Both the position numbers and the translations under genes were made by a program. From Mycolicibacterium septicum DSM 44393 (GTDB lineage Bacteria > Actinomycetota > Actinomycetes > Mycobacteriales > Mycobacteriaceae), in the NCBI RefSeq assembly GCF_000455325.1, contig NZ_HG322951.1, positions 1,260,534 to 1,299,117 on the forward strand: DNA of 38,584 nucleotides, in the 5' to 3' direction. How positions within the stretch are numbered: position 1 is the first letter of the stretch; each line of letters opens with the position of its first letter. Positions 24,679 through 36,917 of this stretch are shown here, in pieces. The notes beneath the pieces are model-generated. The model was not told where the DNA came from. It saw nothing but the letters and a program-made list of their open reading frames with translations, and did no database searches.

Positions 24679-25680
24679 ATGAGCACGCATAACGGCATCA
24701 TCGGCGCACTGCCCGCCACCCAGGTCCCGCGCTACGCCGGGAAGGGCACCTTCGCCCGGATCGCCGACATCCACGAGGTGTCCGACTACGACATCGCGAT
24801 CCTCGGCGTGCCCTTCGACGGCGGCACCTCCTACCGTCCCGGTGCCCGGTTCGGTCCGATGGCGGTCCGGCAGGCCGCGCGCACCCTTCGTCCCGGCTAT
24901 CACGTCGAACTCGGCGTCGCGCCGCTGGAGCACGTGCAGGTGGTCGATGCCGGAGACGTCGCCGTGACGCCGTACAACATCGCCGAGGCCTGCCAGCAGA
25001 TCCAGGATCACGCCTCCGACATCCTGGCCGGCGGCGACCGTCGGATCGTGTCCATCGGCGGTGACCACACCATCGCGCTGCCGAACCTGCGGGCCCTGCA
25101 CGCGAAGCACGGTCCCGTCGCGCTGGTCCACTTCGACGCGCACCTGGACACCTGGGACACCTACTTCAACGCGCCGGTCACGCACGGCACGATCTTCCGC
25201 CGGGCGTTCGAGGAGGGATTGCTGATCGAGGATCACTCGATCCACGTCGGCATCCGCGGCCCGATCTACGACCAGATCGATCTCGACGACGACGCCCGCA
25301 TGGGATTCAAGATCATCCGGGCGGGCGACCTCGACGTGATCGGCACCGACGCGGCCGTCGACGTGGTGCGCCGCCGGGTCGACGACCTCCCGGTCTACCT
25401 CTCAATCGACATCGATGTGCTCGACCCGGCGTTCGCCCCGGGCACCGGCACCCCCGAATCCGGTGGCCTGACCTCGCGCGAGCTGCTGAAGATGCTGCGC
25501 AAGATGTCCGGCCTCAACATCGTCGGCGCCGACGTCGTCGAGGTGGCCCCCGCCTACGACCATGCCGAAATCACCAGCGTGGCGGCGGCCACGGTGGTGT
25601 TCGACATCGTGTCGCTCATGGTCGCCGGACGGCAGTCGAATCTGCCCGTCAACGGTGAGGTTGCGGCCACGGCGCAATGA
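24679..25680 (+). CDS. speB: Agmatinase family ureohydrolase
   Basis: A 333-residue binuclear-manganese ureohydrolase. The metal ligands are all present: His130 in GGDHT, Asp153, His155 and Asp157 in HFDAHLDTW, and Asp244 and Asp246 in SIDIDVLDPAFAPG. The family removes urea from a guanidino compound; annotated members include agmatinase, guanidinobutyrase and guanidinoacetase-type enzymes. The long N-terminus (IGALPATQVPRYAGKGTFARI) is shared with actinobacterial members of uncertain specificity. It is immediately upstream of the glycine riboswitch and glycine-degradation operon. A substrate whose hydrolysis yields glycine, such as guanidinoacetate, would therefore make sense; this is inference. 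The symbol follows the family name and is not a claim about substrate. Confidence 0.85.
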   Translation: MSTHNGIIGALPATQVPRYAGKGTFARIADIHEVSDYDIAILGVPFDGGTSYRPGARFGPMAVRQAARTLRPGYHVELGVAPLEHVQVVDAGDVAVTPYNIAEACQQIQDHASDILAGGDRRIVSIGGDHTIALPNLRALHAKHGPVALVHFDAHLDTWDTYFNAPVTHGTIFRRAFEEGLLIEDHSIHVGIRGPIYDQIDLDDDARMGFKIIRAGDLDVIGTDAAVDVVRRRVDDLPVYLSIDIDVLDPAFAPGTGTPESGGLTSRELLKMLRKMSGLNIVGADVVEVAPAYDHAEITSVAAATVVFDIVSLMVAGRQSNLPVNGEVAATAQ

Positions 25681-25691
25681 TCGAGTAGCAT
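25661..25691 (+). promoter_or_regulatory. Candidate promoter for the glycine operon
   Basis: TTGCGG at 25661-25666 and TAGCAT at 25686-25691 are spaced by 19 bases, a plausible -35/-10 pair for a primary mycobacterial sigma factor, where TANNNT is the key element. Transcription would start near 25698, just before the riboswitch. The pair overlaps the end of the ureohydrolase gene. The prediction is by eye only. Confidence 0.35.
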
Positions 25692-25720
25692 CCGTCACAT
25701 AACTCAATACGTCGATGACG

Positions 25721-25895
25721 CATTGTGGGAGAACCTCCGATTCCGGAGGCGCCGTAGGAGCAACTCCTCCCCGGGAATCTCTCAGGCCCAATACCGCAGT
25801 GTCGAGACAACTCTGGAGAACAGCGCGATCGCAGGATCGGGCTTACCGAAGGGGAAAGGCGCAACGCGCTAAAACTCTCAGGTTTCAGGACAGAG
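25721..25895 (+). promoter_or_regulatory. Tandem glycine riboswitch (two gcvT-type aptamers)
   Basis: Two consecutive glycine aptamers can be read. The first (25721-25801) is closed by CATTGTGG with CCGCAGTG and contains GCCGTAGGAGCAA and CTCTCAGG (25779-25786). The second (25811-25895) is closed by CTCTG with CAGAG and contains ACCGAAGGGGAAAGGCGCAA and CTCTCAGG (25875-25882). The linker is nine bases, as usual for tandem glycine riboswitches. It lies in the leader of gcvP, so glycine binding should switch on the glycine-degradation operon. Only the effect on expression is inferred; the aptamers themselves are distinctive. Confidence 0.95.
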
Positions 25896-25899
25896 CGGG

Positions 25900-25956
25900 G
25901 AGGTGTCACTTCACGACGCATCGTGTAATCGCGATGCCCGAAACCGGAGTCACCTC
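25900..25956 (+). promoter_or_regulatory. Candidate expression platform of the glycine riboswitch
   Basis: GAGGTG (25900-25905), directly after the second aptamer, can pair with CACCTC (25951-25956), which abuts the gcvP ATG. Inside this, GCATCG (25918-25923) pairs with CGATGC (25932-25937). The outer pairing would cover the region between the GGAG Shine-Dalgarno and the start codon, suggesting control of translation initiation. No U-tract terminator is visible. Confidence 0.5.
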
Positions 25957-28826
<2,870 letters not shown>

Positions 28827-28830
<4 letters not shown>

Positions 28831-29939
28831 CCGACAACCAGACCCCGGCCTCACCGCTGCTCGACGAACATCGGGCACTGGGTGCCGCGTTCACCGACTT
28901 CGCCGGCTGGGCAATGCCGCTGAAGTACGGCAGTGAACTGGCCGAGCACAAGGCAGTCCGTGAGACCGCCGGGCTGTTCGACCTGTCCCACATGGGCGAA
29001 ATCGCCATCACCGGAGCTCAGGCCGGCGAGGCGCTGGACTTCGCCCTGGTCGGCGAGGCATCCAAGATCGGCACCGGCCGGGCCAAGTACTCGCTCATGT
29101 GCGACGCCGACGGCGGCGTGATCGACGATCTGGTCGTCTACCGGCTCGCCGACGACCGCTTCCTGGTGGTGGCCAATGCCGCGAACGCTCCCACGGTGGC
29201 ACGCGAACTGGCCGGCCGGGCCGCGCAATTCGACGCCGACGTGGACGACCAGTCGACCAGCACCGCGCTGATCGCCGTTCAGGGGCCCGCGGCGGAAGGC
29301 ATCGTCAGCTCACTGGTGCCCGACGAGCAGCTGGAACTGGTCGCACATCTCAAGTACTACGCGGTGACCGCGGCGCAGGTCGCCGGGATCGATGTGCTGT
29401 TGGCGCGTACCGGCTACACGGGCGAGGACGGCTTCGAGCTCTACGTGCCCAATGCGCAGGCGGTGGAGTTGTGGCGGGCCCTGCTGGCGGCCACCACCGA
29501 GGTCGATGGGTTGCCCGCGGGCCTGGCCTGCCGCGACACCTTGCGACTCGAGGCGGGAATGGCGCTCTACGGGCACGAGCTCACCCGCGAACTCAACCCG
29601 TATGCGGCCGGCCTGGGCAAGGTCGTCCGCCTGGGCAAGGAGTTCGTCGGACGCGATGCGCTGCAAGGGCTTTCCGAGCTTCCGGTCTCCCGTGTCCTGG
29701 TCGGGCTGAAGGGCGCGACCCGCCGCGCGGCCCGGGCCGGTTACACCGTCGAGAACACCGACGGCGCCGCGGTGGGACTGGTGACGTCAGGCGCGTTGTC
29801 GCCGACCCTTGGTTACCCGATCGCGCTGGCCTACCTCGACACCGGCCTGGCCGAACCCGGAACCGTCGTCCAGGTCGACATCCGCGGCAAGAAAGAACAG
29901 TTCGAAATCACCCCGGCGCCGTTCTACCGCCGCAGCTGA
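28827..29939 (+). CDS. gcvT: Aminomethyltransferase, T-protein of the glycine cleavage system
   Basis: A 370-residue T-protein. It takes the aminomethyl group from GcvH, releases ammonia and forms 5,10-methylene-tetrahydrofolate. Typical segments: [67 protein letters not shown] and [19 protein letters not shown]. The ATG overlaps the gcvP stop (ATGA) and has AGGAGG upstream at 28814-28819. The frame extends upstream inside gcvP but without protein character. Confidence 0.98.
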
Positions 29940-29950
29940 AAGGACCCGAC

Positions 29951-30349
29951 ATGACCACTCAGACAATCCCCGACGACCGTAGCTACACCGAAGAGCACGA
30001 GTGGGTGCTCATCGCACCCGGCGCCGCACTGCCGGACACCCCGGTCAAGGTCGGGATCACCTCGGTCGCCGCCGCCGCGCTCGGTGACCTGGTCTACCTG
30101 GACCTGCCCGAGGTCGGGTCCACCATCACCGCAGGCGAAACCTGCGGCGAGGTGGAATCCACCAAGACCGTGTCCGAGCTCTACCCGCCCGTGAGCGGCA
30201 CCGTCACGGCGGTCAACACCGCAGCCGTCGACGATCCCGCCCTCGTCACGTCTGACCCCTACGGCGAGGGCTGGCTGTTCGAGGTGCAGGCGACCGAGGC
30301 GGGAAACCTGTTGACCGCAGCCGAATACGCAGAGAAGAGCGAGGCCTAG
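29951..30349 (+). CDS. gcvH: Glycine cleavage system H-protein
   Basis: A 132-residue lipoyl carrier. [11 protein letters not shown] opens the domain and [20 protein letters not shown] contains the lipoyl-accepting Lys72. It shuttles the aminomethyl group between GcvP and GcvT and is reoxidised by lipoamide dehydrogenase, encoded at the end of this operon. AAAGGA precedes the ATG by about seven bases. It is 11 bases after gcvT and 2 bases before glyA. Lipoylation probably relies on the lipA of the same operon. Confidence 0.97.
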   Translation: MTTQTIPDDRSYTEEHEWVLIAPGAALPDTPVKVGITSVAAAALGDLVYLDLPEVGSTITAGETCGEVESTKTVSELYPPVSGTVTAVNTAAVDDPALVTSDPYGEGWLFEVQATEAGNLLTAAEYAEKSEA

Positions 30350-30351
30350 AC

Positions 30352-31620
30352 ATGAGCGTCCTCGACGAACGCCTCGCCGACTTCGACCCCGAGATCTACT
30401 CGGCCATCGGCGACGAACTGCACCGGCAGCGGCTGGGCCTGGAGATGATCGCCTCGGAGAACCACGCTCCGCTCGCGGTCATGCAGGCGCAGGGTTCGGT
30501 GCTGACCAACAAGTACGCCGAAGGGTATCCGGGCCGGCGCTACTACGGCGGCTGCGAACACATCGACGTGATCGAACGGCTGGCCATCGACCGGGTGAAG
30601 TCGTTGTTCGGAGCGGAATTCGCCAATGTGCAACCCCATTCGGGTGCGCAGGCCAACGCCGCGGTCATGCACGCGCTGATCAATCCGGGCGACACCATCC
30701 TCGGCCTGTCCCTGGACTGCGGTGGACACCTGACCCACGGCATGCGACTGAACTTCTCCGGAAAGCTGTACAACGTCGCCGCGTACGGGGTGTCCAAAGA
30801 GGACTTCCTCGTCGACATGGATGCCGTTGCCGAAGCAGCGCGGGAACACCGGCCGCAGCTGATCATCGGCGGATGGTCGGCGTACCCGCGGCAGCTGGAC
30901 TTCGCCCGGTTCCGCGAGATCGCCGACGAGGTCGGTGCCTACCTGATGGTCGACATGGCGCACTTCGCGGGACTGGTCGCCGCCGGTCTGCATCCGTCGC
31001 CGGTGCCGCACGCCCACGTCGTGACGTCCACGACCCACAAGACCCTGGGCGGGCCCCGCGGCGGCGTCATCCTCACCAACGAGGCCGACATCGCCAAGAA
31101 GATCAACTCCGCGGTGTTCCCCGGACAACAGGGCGGACCGCTGGAGCACGTCATCGCCGCCAAGGCAGTCGGATTCAAGATGGCCGCCGAGCCGGAATTC
31201 GCCGAACGTCAACAGCGGGTCCTGCGTGGCGCGCGGATCCTGGCCGAGCGGCTGAGCCGGCCCGACGTCAAGGACGCGGGCATCACCGTCCTCACCGGCG
31301 GCACCGACGTGCACCTGGTGCTGGTGGATCTGCGCAACGCCGCCATCGACGGGCAGCAGGCCGAGGACCGGCTCGACGCGGTCGGTATCACGGTGAACCG
31401 CAACGCGGTGCCGTTCGATCCCCGGCCGCCGATGGTCACCTCCGGGCTGCGCATCGGAACCCCGGCGCTGGCCGCCCGCGGATTCGGTGACGAGGAGTTC
31501 GCCCGCGTCGCCGACATCATCGCCGCCGCGCTCATCGCCGAGGCCGACGCCGACACCGAAGACCTTGCGGCGCAGGTACGTACGCTGGCCGAACAGTTCC
31601 CGCTCTACCCGGGGCTGTAG
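30352..31620 (+). CDS. glyA: Serine hydroxymethyltransferase
   Basis: A 422-residue PLP enzyme of the standard SHMT length. The PLP lysine is Lys230 in [54 protein letters not shown] and [12 protein letters not shown] are family signatures. In this operon it would combine methylene-tetrahydrofolate from glycine cleavage with a second glycine to make serine. It lies 2 bases after gcvH and 2 before sdaA. Mycobacteria normally have another glyA elsewhere, so this is likely a dedicated catabolic copy; that cannot be checked here. Confidence 0.97.
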   Translation: MSVLDERLADFDPEIYSAIGDELHRQRLGLEMIASENHAPLAVMQAQGSVLTNKYAEGYPGRRYYGGCEHIDVIERLAIDRVKSLFGAEFANVQPHSGAQANAAVMHALINPGDTILGLSLDCGGHLTHGMRLNFSGKLYNVAAYGVSKEDFLVDMDAVAEAAREHRPQLIIGGWSAYPRQLDFARFREIADEVGAYLMVDMAHFAGLVAAGLHPSPVPHAHVVTSTTHKTLGGPRGGVILTNEADIAKKINSAVFPGQQGGPLEHVIAAKAVGFKMAAEPEFAERQQRVLRGARILAERLSRPDVKDAGITVLTGGTDVHLVLVDLRNAAIDGQQAEDRLDAVGITVNRNAVPFDPRPPMVTSGLRIGTPALAARGFGDEEFARVADIIAAALIAEADADTEDLAAQVRTLAEQFPLYPGL

Positions 31621-31622
31621 CC

Positions 31623-33008
31623 ATGGCGGTCAGCGTGTTCGACCTGTTCTCGGTGGGGATCGGCCCGTCGAGCTCACACACCGTCGGCCCGATGCGGGCG
31701 GCCGGCATGTTCGTCGACGAACTCGTCGGTCGTGACATGGTCGATCACGTCGCCGAGATCACGGTGGATCTGTTCGGCTCGCTGGCAGCGACCGGCGCCG
31801 GGCACGGCACCATGCCGGCCATCCTTCTGGGTCTCGAGGGCTACCGGCCCGAGACCATCGAGACCGACGAGATGGAACGTCGGTTGGCGACCATTCGGGC
31901 CGACGGGAAGATCCAGCTGGCCGGACGGATCGTCATCGCGCTGACCGAATCCGACATGCATCTGCAGCCGGGCCGCCAGCTCGCCCAGCACCCGAATGCC
32001 ATGACGCTGGCGGCATTGTCGGCCGGTGGTGACGTGCTCTACCGCGAGACGTACTTCTCGGTCGGGGGTGGCTTCGTCGTCACCGAAACCTCGCCGCCCC
32101 GTTGCGAAGCGGCGGGAGCAGCGGCCGACGATTCGTTCCGCTCGGCCGCCGAGCTGCTTGCCCAGACCGAGCGGGACGGGCTGTCGGTGAGCCAGGCGAT
32201 GATGCGGCAGGAATGCGTGAACCGGAGCGAAGCAGAGGTGCGGGAGCGTCTCCTGCACATCCGCGACGTCATGGTCGCCTGCCAGGCCAACGGGATGGCC
32301 CGCGGCGGCTATCTGCCGGGCAACCTGCAGGTCCGCCGCCGGGCCCAGGACTGGTTCGTTCGGCTCGATGCCGAAGACCCGCAGCGTGATCCGGCCTTCG
32401 CCGAGGACTGGGTGAACCTGGTGGCACTCGCGGTCAACGAGGAGAACGCGTCGGGCGGCCGGATCGTGACCGCGCCGACCAACGGTGCGGCCGGGATCAT
32501 CCCGGCGGTGCTGCACTACGCCTTGCGCTACACCCCGGCCGGAATCGCGGACCCGGACGACACCACCGTCCGCTTCCTGCTGACCGCCGGAGCCATCGGA
32601 TCGCTGTACAAGGAGCGGGCCTCGATCTCGGGTGCCGAGGTCGGTTGTCAGGGTGAGGTCGGCTCCGCGGCGTCGATGGCCGCCGGTGGTCTGGCCGAAA
32701 TCCTGGGTGGCACACCGCAACAGGTGGAGAATGCCGCAGAGATCGCCATGGAGCACAGCCTCGGCCTCACATGCGACCCGATCGGTGGCCTGGTGCAGAT
32801 CCCGTGCATCGAGCGCAACGCCATCTCGGCGGGCAAGGCGATCAACGCCGCCCGCATGGCGCTGCGCGGTGACGGCACCCACCGGGTGAGCCTGGACCAG
32901 GTCATCGAGACGATGCGTGCCACCGGGATGGACATGAGCGCCAAGTACAAGGAGACATCCATGGGTGGGCTGGCCGTCAACGTCTCCGTCAACGTCGTCG
33001 AATGCTGA
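31623..33008 (+). CDS. sdaA: L-serine ammonia-lyase, single-chain iron-sulfur type
   Basis: A 461-residue serine dehydratase that converts serine to pyruvate and ammonia. The alpha/beta chains are fused. [13 protein letters not shown] near the N-terminus is the substrate-binding signature. Three cysteines fit the 4Fe-4S site: Cys342 in [11 protein letters not shown], Cys384 in GLTCDP and Cys395 in IPCIE. It takes serine made by the preceding glyA and so completes glycine to pyruvate. It begins 2 bases after glyA and overlaps lipA by seven. Confidence 0.97.
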   Translation: MAVSVFDLFSVGIGPSSSHTVGPMRAAGMFVDELVGRDMVDHVAEITVDLFGSLAATGAGHGTMPAILLGLEGYRPETIETDEMERRLATIRADGKIQLAGRIVIALTESDMHLQPGRQLAQHPNAMTLAALSAGGDVLYRETYFSVGGGFVVTETSPPRCEAAGAAADDSFRSAAELLAQTERDGLSVSQAMMRQECVNRSEAEVRERLLHIRDVMVACQANGMARGGYLPGNLQVRRRAQDWFVRLDAEDPQRDPAFAEDWVNLVALAVNEENASGGRIVTAPTNGAAGIIPAVLHYALRYTPAGIADPDDTTVRFLLTAGAIGSLYKERASISGAEVGCQGEVGSAASMAAGGLAEILGGTPQQVENAAEIAMEHSLGLTCDPIGGLVQIPCIERNAISAGKAINAARMALRGDGTHRVSLDQVIETMRATGMDMSAKYKETSMGGLAVNVSVNVVEC

Positions 33009-33955
33009 AGGATATGACCGTCACCCCCGAAGGCCGCCGCCTGCTGCGCCTGGAGGTCCGCAACGCGCAGACCCCGGTCGAACGCAAACCGGCCTGGATG
33101 AAGACGCAGCTGCGGACCGGGCCCGAATACCGTGAGCTGGCCTCGCTCGTGCAGCGCAACGACCTGCACACGGTGTGCCAGGAAGCGGGCTGCCCCAACA
33201 TCTTCGAATGCTGGGAAGCACGCGAGGCGACCTTCCTGATCGGCGGTGACCAATGCACGCGGCGCTGCGATTTCTGCCAGATCGCCACGGGCCGCCCCGA
33301 GCCGCTGGACCGGGATGAACCCCGGCGGGTGGCCGAATCCGTGGCACACATGCAGTTGCGCTACGCGACGGTGACCGGGGTGGCGCGCGACGACCTGCCC
33401 GACGGCGGCGCGTGGCTGTATGCCGAGACGGTCCGCCAGATCCATGCTGCCTGCCCGGGGACCGGCGTCGAACTGCTCATCCCCGATTTCACCGGTACCC
33501 GTGAGCAACTCGACGAAGTGTTCGATGCCGCCCCGGAAGTGCTGGCGCACAACCTGGAAACCGTGCCGCGCATCTTCCGCCGCATCCGGCCCGGCTTCGA
33601 CTACGAGCGCTCGCTCGGGGTGATCGAGCGGGCCCGCAGCCAGGACCTGATCACGAAGTCGAACCTGATCCTCGGCATGGGGGAGACGATCGAGGAGATC
33701 GTGCAGGCCCTGCGGGATCTGCATGCTGCCGGATGCCAGCTGATCACCATCACCCAGTACCTGCGGCCCACGCCGCGGCACCACCCCATCGAACGCTGGG
33801 TCACCCCAGAGGAATTCACCGACCTCGACGGCATCGCCCGCGAGATCGGCTTCCTCGGGGTGATGTCCGGCCCGCTGGTGCGTTCGTCCTACCGGGCCGG
33901 GTGGCTCTACACCCAGGCGCGTACCGCAATCAAACTTTCAAGGAGCGTTCCGTGA
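33002..33955 (+). CDS. lipA: Lipoyl synthase (radical SAM)
   Basis: A 317-residue radical-SAM lipoyl synthase. CTRRCDFC (Cys85, Cys89, Cys92) binds the SAM cluster and [12 protein letters not shown] (Cys59, Cys64, Cys70) binds the auxiliary cluster consumed as sulfur donor. The C-terminal RSSYRAG supplies the conserved Ser ligand. It inserts two sulfur atoms into octanoyl-GcvH. The ATG at 33002 overlaps the sdaA stop; one at 33014 would remove four residues. No lipB or lplA is in the window, so octanoyl transfer must come from elsewhere. Placement inside a glycine operon suggests a copy dedicated to GcvH. Confidence 0.97.
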   Translation: MLKDMTVTPEGRRLLRLEVRNAQTPVERKPAWMKTQLRTGPEYRELASLVQRNDLHTVCQEAGCPNIFECWEAREATFLIGGDQCTRRCDFCQIATGRPEPLDRDEPRRVAESVAHMQLRYATVTGVARDDLPDGGAWLYAETVRQIHAACPGTGVELLIPDFTGTREQLDEVFDAAPEVLAHNLETVPRIFRRIRPGFDYERSLGVIERARSQDLITKSNLILGMGETIEEIVQALRDLHAAGCQLITITQYLRPTPRHHPIERWVTPEEFTDLDGIAREIGFLGVMSGPLVRSSYRAGWLYTQARTAIKLSRSVP

Positions 33956-35319
33956 GTGCAGCAGATGTCGTCATCCTCGGCGGCGGCCCCGGCGGGTACG
34001 CCGCCGCGATCCGTGCGTCGCAGCTCGGGTTGTCGGTCATCCTGATCGACGAGGCCCAGGTGGGCGGCACCTGCCTGCACCGCGGCTGCATCCCGACCAA
34101 GGCGCTGCTGCATGCGGCCGAAGTCGCCGACACCGCGCGCACCGCAGCACAATTCGGTGTCAACGTGGCCTTCCACGGCGTCGACCCCGAGAAGCTGCAC
34201 GGCTTCAAGAACACGGTGGTGGCACGCCTGCACAAGGGGCTCTCCGGGCTGATCGACACCCTCGGCATCACCGTCGTCAACGGCCGTGGCCGGCTGACCG
34301 GGCCCACCACCGTCGAGGTCGACGGCACCACCATCACCGGAAAGTCGATCGTGCTGGCCACCGGGTCGGCGCCGAAGCTCCCCGGACTCATCGCGCCGTC
34401 CGATCGGGTGCTCACCAGCGATCAGGCCCTGGAACTGGAGACCATCCCCGAATCGGCGATCATCCTCGGCGGCGGCGTGATCGGCGTCGAATTCGCCAGT
34501 CTCTGGGCGTCGTTCGGGACCAAGGTGACCATCGTCGAAGCACTGCCACGGCTGGTGCCCAACGAAGACGCCGCCATCTCCACCTACCTGGAGCGGTTGT
34601 TCCGGCGCCGCCGCATCACCGCCAAGACCGGAGCCCGCCTCTCCGCGGTCGCCACCGATCGCGGCGAAGTGCGCGTGACCCTGGAGTCCGGCGACGAGTT
34701 GTCCGCCGATGTGCTGCTGGTAGCCGTCGGCCGGTCCCCACGTACCGCCGATCTCGGACTCGCCGAGGCCGGGGTGACACTCGACCGCGGGTTCGTGGTG
34801 ACCGACGACGCACTGCGCACGAGCGTGCCGAGCGTGTATGCGATCGGCGACATCGTCGGTGGACTCCAGTTGGCGCACCGGGCATTTCAGCAGGGCATCT
34901 TCGTCGCCGAGCAGATCGCCGGGCGCAATCCCGAACCCGTCGCGGACCTCGGTATCCCTCGGGTCACCTACTGCAACCCCGAGATCGCCTCGGTGGGGCT
35001 CACCGAGGAGGCGGCGCGGGAACGCTACGGCGACGGCGTGGAAACCGTCACCTACGACCTGGCAGGCAACGGGCGCAGCCAGATCCTCAAGGCGTCCGGG
35101 GCGATCAAGCTCGTCGTCGACCCGGCCGGAACGGTGGCGGGCGTGCACATGATCGGCCACGGGGTTTCCGAGCTGATCGGTGAAGCCCAGATGCTCTACA
35201 ACCTGGGCGTCAAGGCTGACGAGGCCGCCCGCTTCGTGCACGCCCACCCCACGCAGAACGAGGCGTTGGGGGAGGCGCTGATGGCAGTGTCCGGAGCACC
35301 GCTCCACCTGCACGGGTGA
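33952..35319 (+). CDS. lpdA: Dihydrolipoyl dehydrogenase (L-protein)
   Basis: A 455-residue flavoprotein disulfide reductase. The FAD motif [13 protein letters not shown] is near the N-terminus, the redox disulfide is Cys41-Cys46 in [10 protein letters not shown], the NAD motif is in [19 protein letters not shown], and the active His-Glu pair is in [13 protein letters not shown]. It reoxidises dihydrolipoyl-GcvH with NAD. The GTG at 33952 overlaps the lipA stop (GTGA) and follows AAGGAG. It is the last enzyme gene of the operon. Confidence 0.97.
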   Translation: MSAADVVILGGGPGGYAAAIRASQLGLSVILIDEAQVGGTCLHRGCIPTKALLHAAEVADTARTAAQFGVNVAFHGVDPEKLHGFKNTVVARLHKGLSGLIDTLGITVVNGRGRLTGPTTVEVDGTTITGKSIVLATGSAPKLPGLIAPSDRVLTSDQALELETIPESAIILGGGVIGVEFASLWASFGTKVTIVEALPRLVPNEDAAISTYLERLFRRRRITAKTGARLSAVATDRGEVRVTLESGDELSADVLLVAVGRSPRTADLGLAEAGVTLDRGFVVTDDALRTSVPSVYAIGDIVGGLQLAHRAFQQGIFVAEQIAGRNPEPVADLGIPRVTYCNPEIASVGLTEEAARERYGDGVETVTYDLAGNGRSQILKASGAIKLVVDPAGTVAGVHMIGHGVSELIGEAQMLYNLGVKADEAARFVHAHPTQNEALGEALMAVSGAPLHLHG

Positions 35320-35326
35320 CAACCAG

Positions 35327-35394
35327 CACCGCGAGCGACCGCGAAAGTACGCTGATTGCGGCGTGTTGCCGTACAGACACGGTCGCTCGCGGTG
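35327..35394 (+). promoter_or_regulatory. Perfect 15-bp inverted repeat before the PucR-family gene
   Basis: CACCGCGAGCGACCG (35327-35341) and CGGTCGCTCGCGGTG (35380-35394) are perfectly complementary. Inside, GTACG (35347-35351) pairs with CGTAC (35370-35374) after a symmetrical five-base internal loop. The right arm ends against the GAGGAGG ribosome binding site of the following gene. It could terminate the upstream operon, block translation of the regulator, or be a dispersed intergenic palindrome of the genome. No U-tract follows. Confidence 0.7.
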
Positions 35395-35408
35395 AGGAGG
35401 GTTGGCAC

Positions 35409-36911
35409 GTGAGCATCACGGTGCGCGAGTTGCTGGATATGCCGCACCTTCAGCTGCGACTGCACTCCGGCGAGGCCGGGCTGGATCGACAGGTCACCTG
35501 GACACACACCTCGGATCTGCCGGAACCCTGGCAGTGGGTCAGCGCTGGAGAGCTGTTGATGACCAACGGCATGTCGTTCCCGGCAGGCGCTGCCGAACAG
35601 GAGAACCTGCTCGAGGAGCTGCATCGCGTGGGTGCCAGTGGACTGGCGATCGGCGAGGACATGTTCTGCCCCCGCCTCACCCAACGGTTCACCCGCGCCA
35701 GTGAGCGGCTCGAGTTGCCGGTGGTGTGGATCCGTTACCCGATGCCGTTCGTGGCGATCTCGCGCGCGGTCGCCGAGGCCACCCTGCTCGAACAGTCCCA
35801 GCGGCTGATGCGGACGGCACGCATCTATGACGCGCTGCGCCACTCCACGGCAGGGGACGCGGCACGATCACGAATCGCCGATGCGCTGACGAAGGAACTG
35901 AAATGCGCGGTGTACGTGTGCGACCGGGTCACCGGGGAGGCGTATCACCCTGACGGCCCGCACCCGCCGGACGACGTGAAGGAGACGGTGCGCACGGCAT
36001 CGCACGGCACCCTGGCGGCCGGGGCGCGATCGGTGCTCACCGCAGGCGGGGTCGAGGTGCTGGTCGGGGAGGTACCGACGCACGACGATGCGGTGCTGGC
36101 GGTCATCCGCGAAGGCGGCGCCGCGCTCGACGGAGTTTTGATACAGCACGCCGCGACCGTCGTCGCGCTGGAGTTGTCCCAGACCTACCTGGCGCTCGAA
36201 CACACCCGGCGCACGGGTGCCGAGCTCACCGCGCAGCTCATCGACGGGCGGATGGATCAACGGGTGGGGCGTCGTCAGCTGGTGTCCGCCGGGCTGGATC
36301 CGGCGACGTCGATGTTCGTCTCGGCCACGTGCGATGACGAACGGCGACTGCGGGATCTGCACGTCGCGTTGTGGCGCCGCCGGATTCCCCACGTGTCGGC
36401 GTTCCGTTCGGGGGTCTCGCATGCGGTGGTGCCGGGAACCGATGCGGCGATCGAGGCCATCGCCGCCGCACTCGGCCCGACCGCCAGGGTCGGAGCCGGC
36501 CGGGTGATCAAGACCGTGGCCCGTTCGGCGGAGTCCGCCCGCGAGGCGACATGGGCACTGGGCGCCGCGCAGCGGACCGGGGATCCCGTGGTGCGCTACG
36601 GCACCGCGACATCGTGGGTGGGCATGGGCGGTGTCGAGGATGCCCGGGCCATGGTGGAGCGCTGGCTCGGCCCGCTGATCGAGCATGACGCCCAGCACCG
36701 GACCGGCCTGGTCGAGACGCTGGAGGCGTTCCTGGCCAACCAGCGGTCCTGGCAGCGCACAGCGGCCGCGATGAACGTGCATCGGCAAACCGTGCTGTAC
36801 CGCGTCCACAAGGTGGAGGAGCTCACCGGGGCCCGCCTGTCCGACACCGCCGACATCGCCCAGCTCTGGCTGGCTCTCCAGTCTCGCGACTTGCTGGCCG
36901 GCGGCAAATAG
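35409..36911 (+). CDS. PucR-family transcriptional regulator
   Basis: A 500-residue regulator with the PucR N-terminal domain (VRELLDMPHLQLRLHSGEAG, ELLMTNGMSF, GLAIGEDMF; about 5-125), a central GGDEF-like/CdaR-type region, and a C-terminal PucR HTH: LVETLEAFLANQRSWQRTAA, then AMNVHRQTVLYRVHKVEELT. PucR activates purine-degradation genes in Bacillus; relatives control other amine and amino-acid pathways. The GTG at 35409 was chosen for the GAGGAGG at 35394-35400 and because the domain begins straight after. It follows lpdA by 89 bases, with the long hairpin between. It probably controls the neighbouring ureohydrolase/glycine genes, as an addition to the riboswitch; that target is inferred. 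Confidence 0.92.
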   Translation: MSITVRELLDMPHLQLRLHSGEAGLDRQVTWTHTSDLPEPWQWVSAGELLMTNGMSFPAGAAEQENLLEELHRVGASGLAIGEDMFCPRLTQRFTRASERLELPVVWIRYPMPFVAISRAVAEATLLEQSQRLMRTARIYDALRHSTAGDAARSRIADALTKELKCAVYVCDRVTGEAYHPDGPHPPDDVKETVRTASHGTLAAGARSVLTAGGVEVLVGEVPTHDDAVLAVIREGGAALDGVLIQHAATVVALELSQTYLALEHTRRTGAELTAQLIDGRMDQRVGRRQLVSAGLDPATSMFVSATCDDERRLRDLHVALWRRRIPHVSAFRSGVSHAVVPGTDAAIEAIAAALGPTARVGAGRVIKTVARSAESAREATWALGAAQRTGDPVVRYGTATSWVGMGGVEDARAMVERWLGPLIEHDAQHRTGLVETLEAFLANQRSWQRTAAAMNVHRQTVLYRVHKVEELTGARLSDTADIAQLWLALQSRDLLAGGK

Positions 36912-36917
36912 GTCCGG

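Noticed and set aside
33907..35322. 471-codon minus-strand open frame opposite lpdA
   Set aside because: Antisense to lipoamide dehydrogenase with all cofactor motifs; no domain in the translation.
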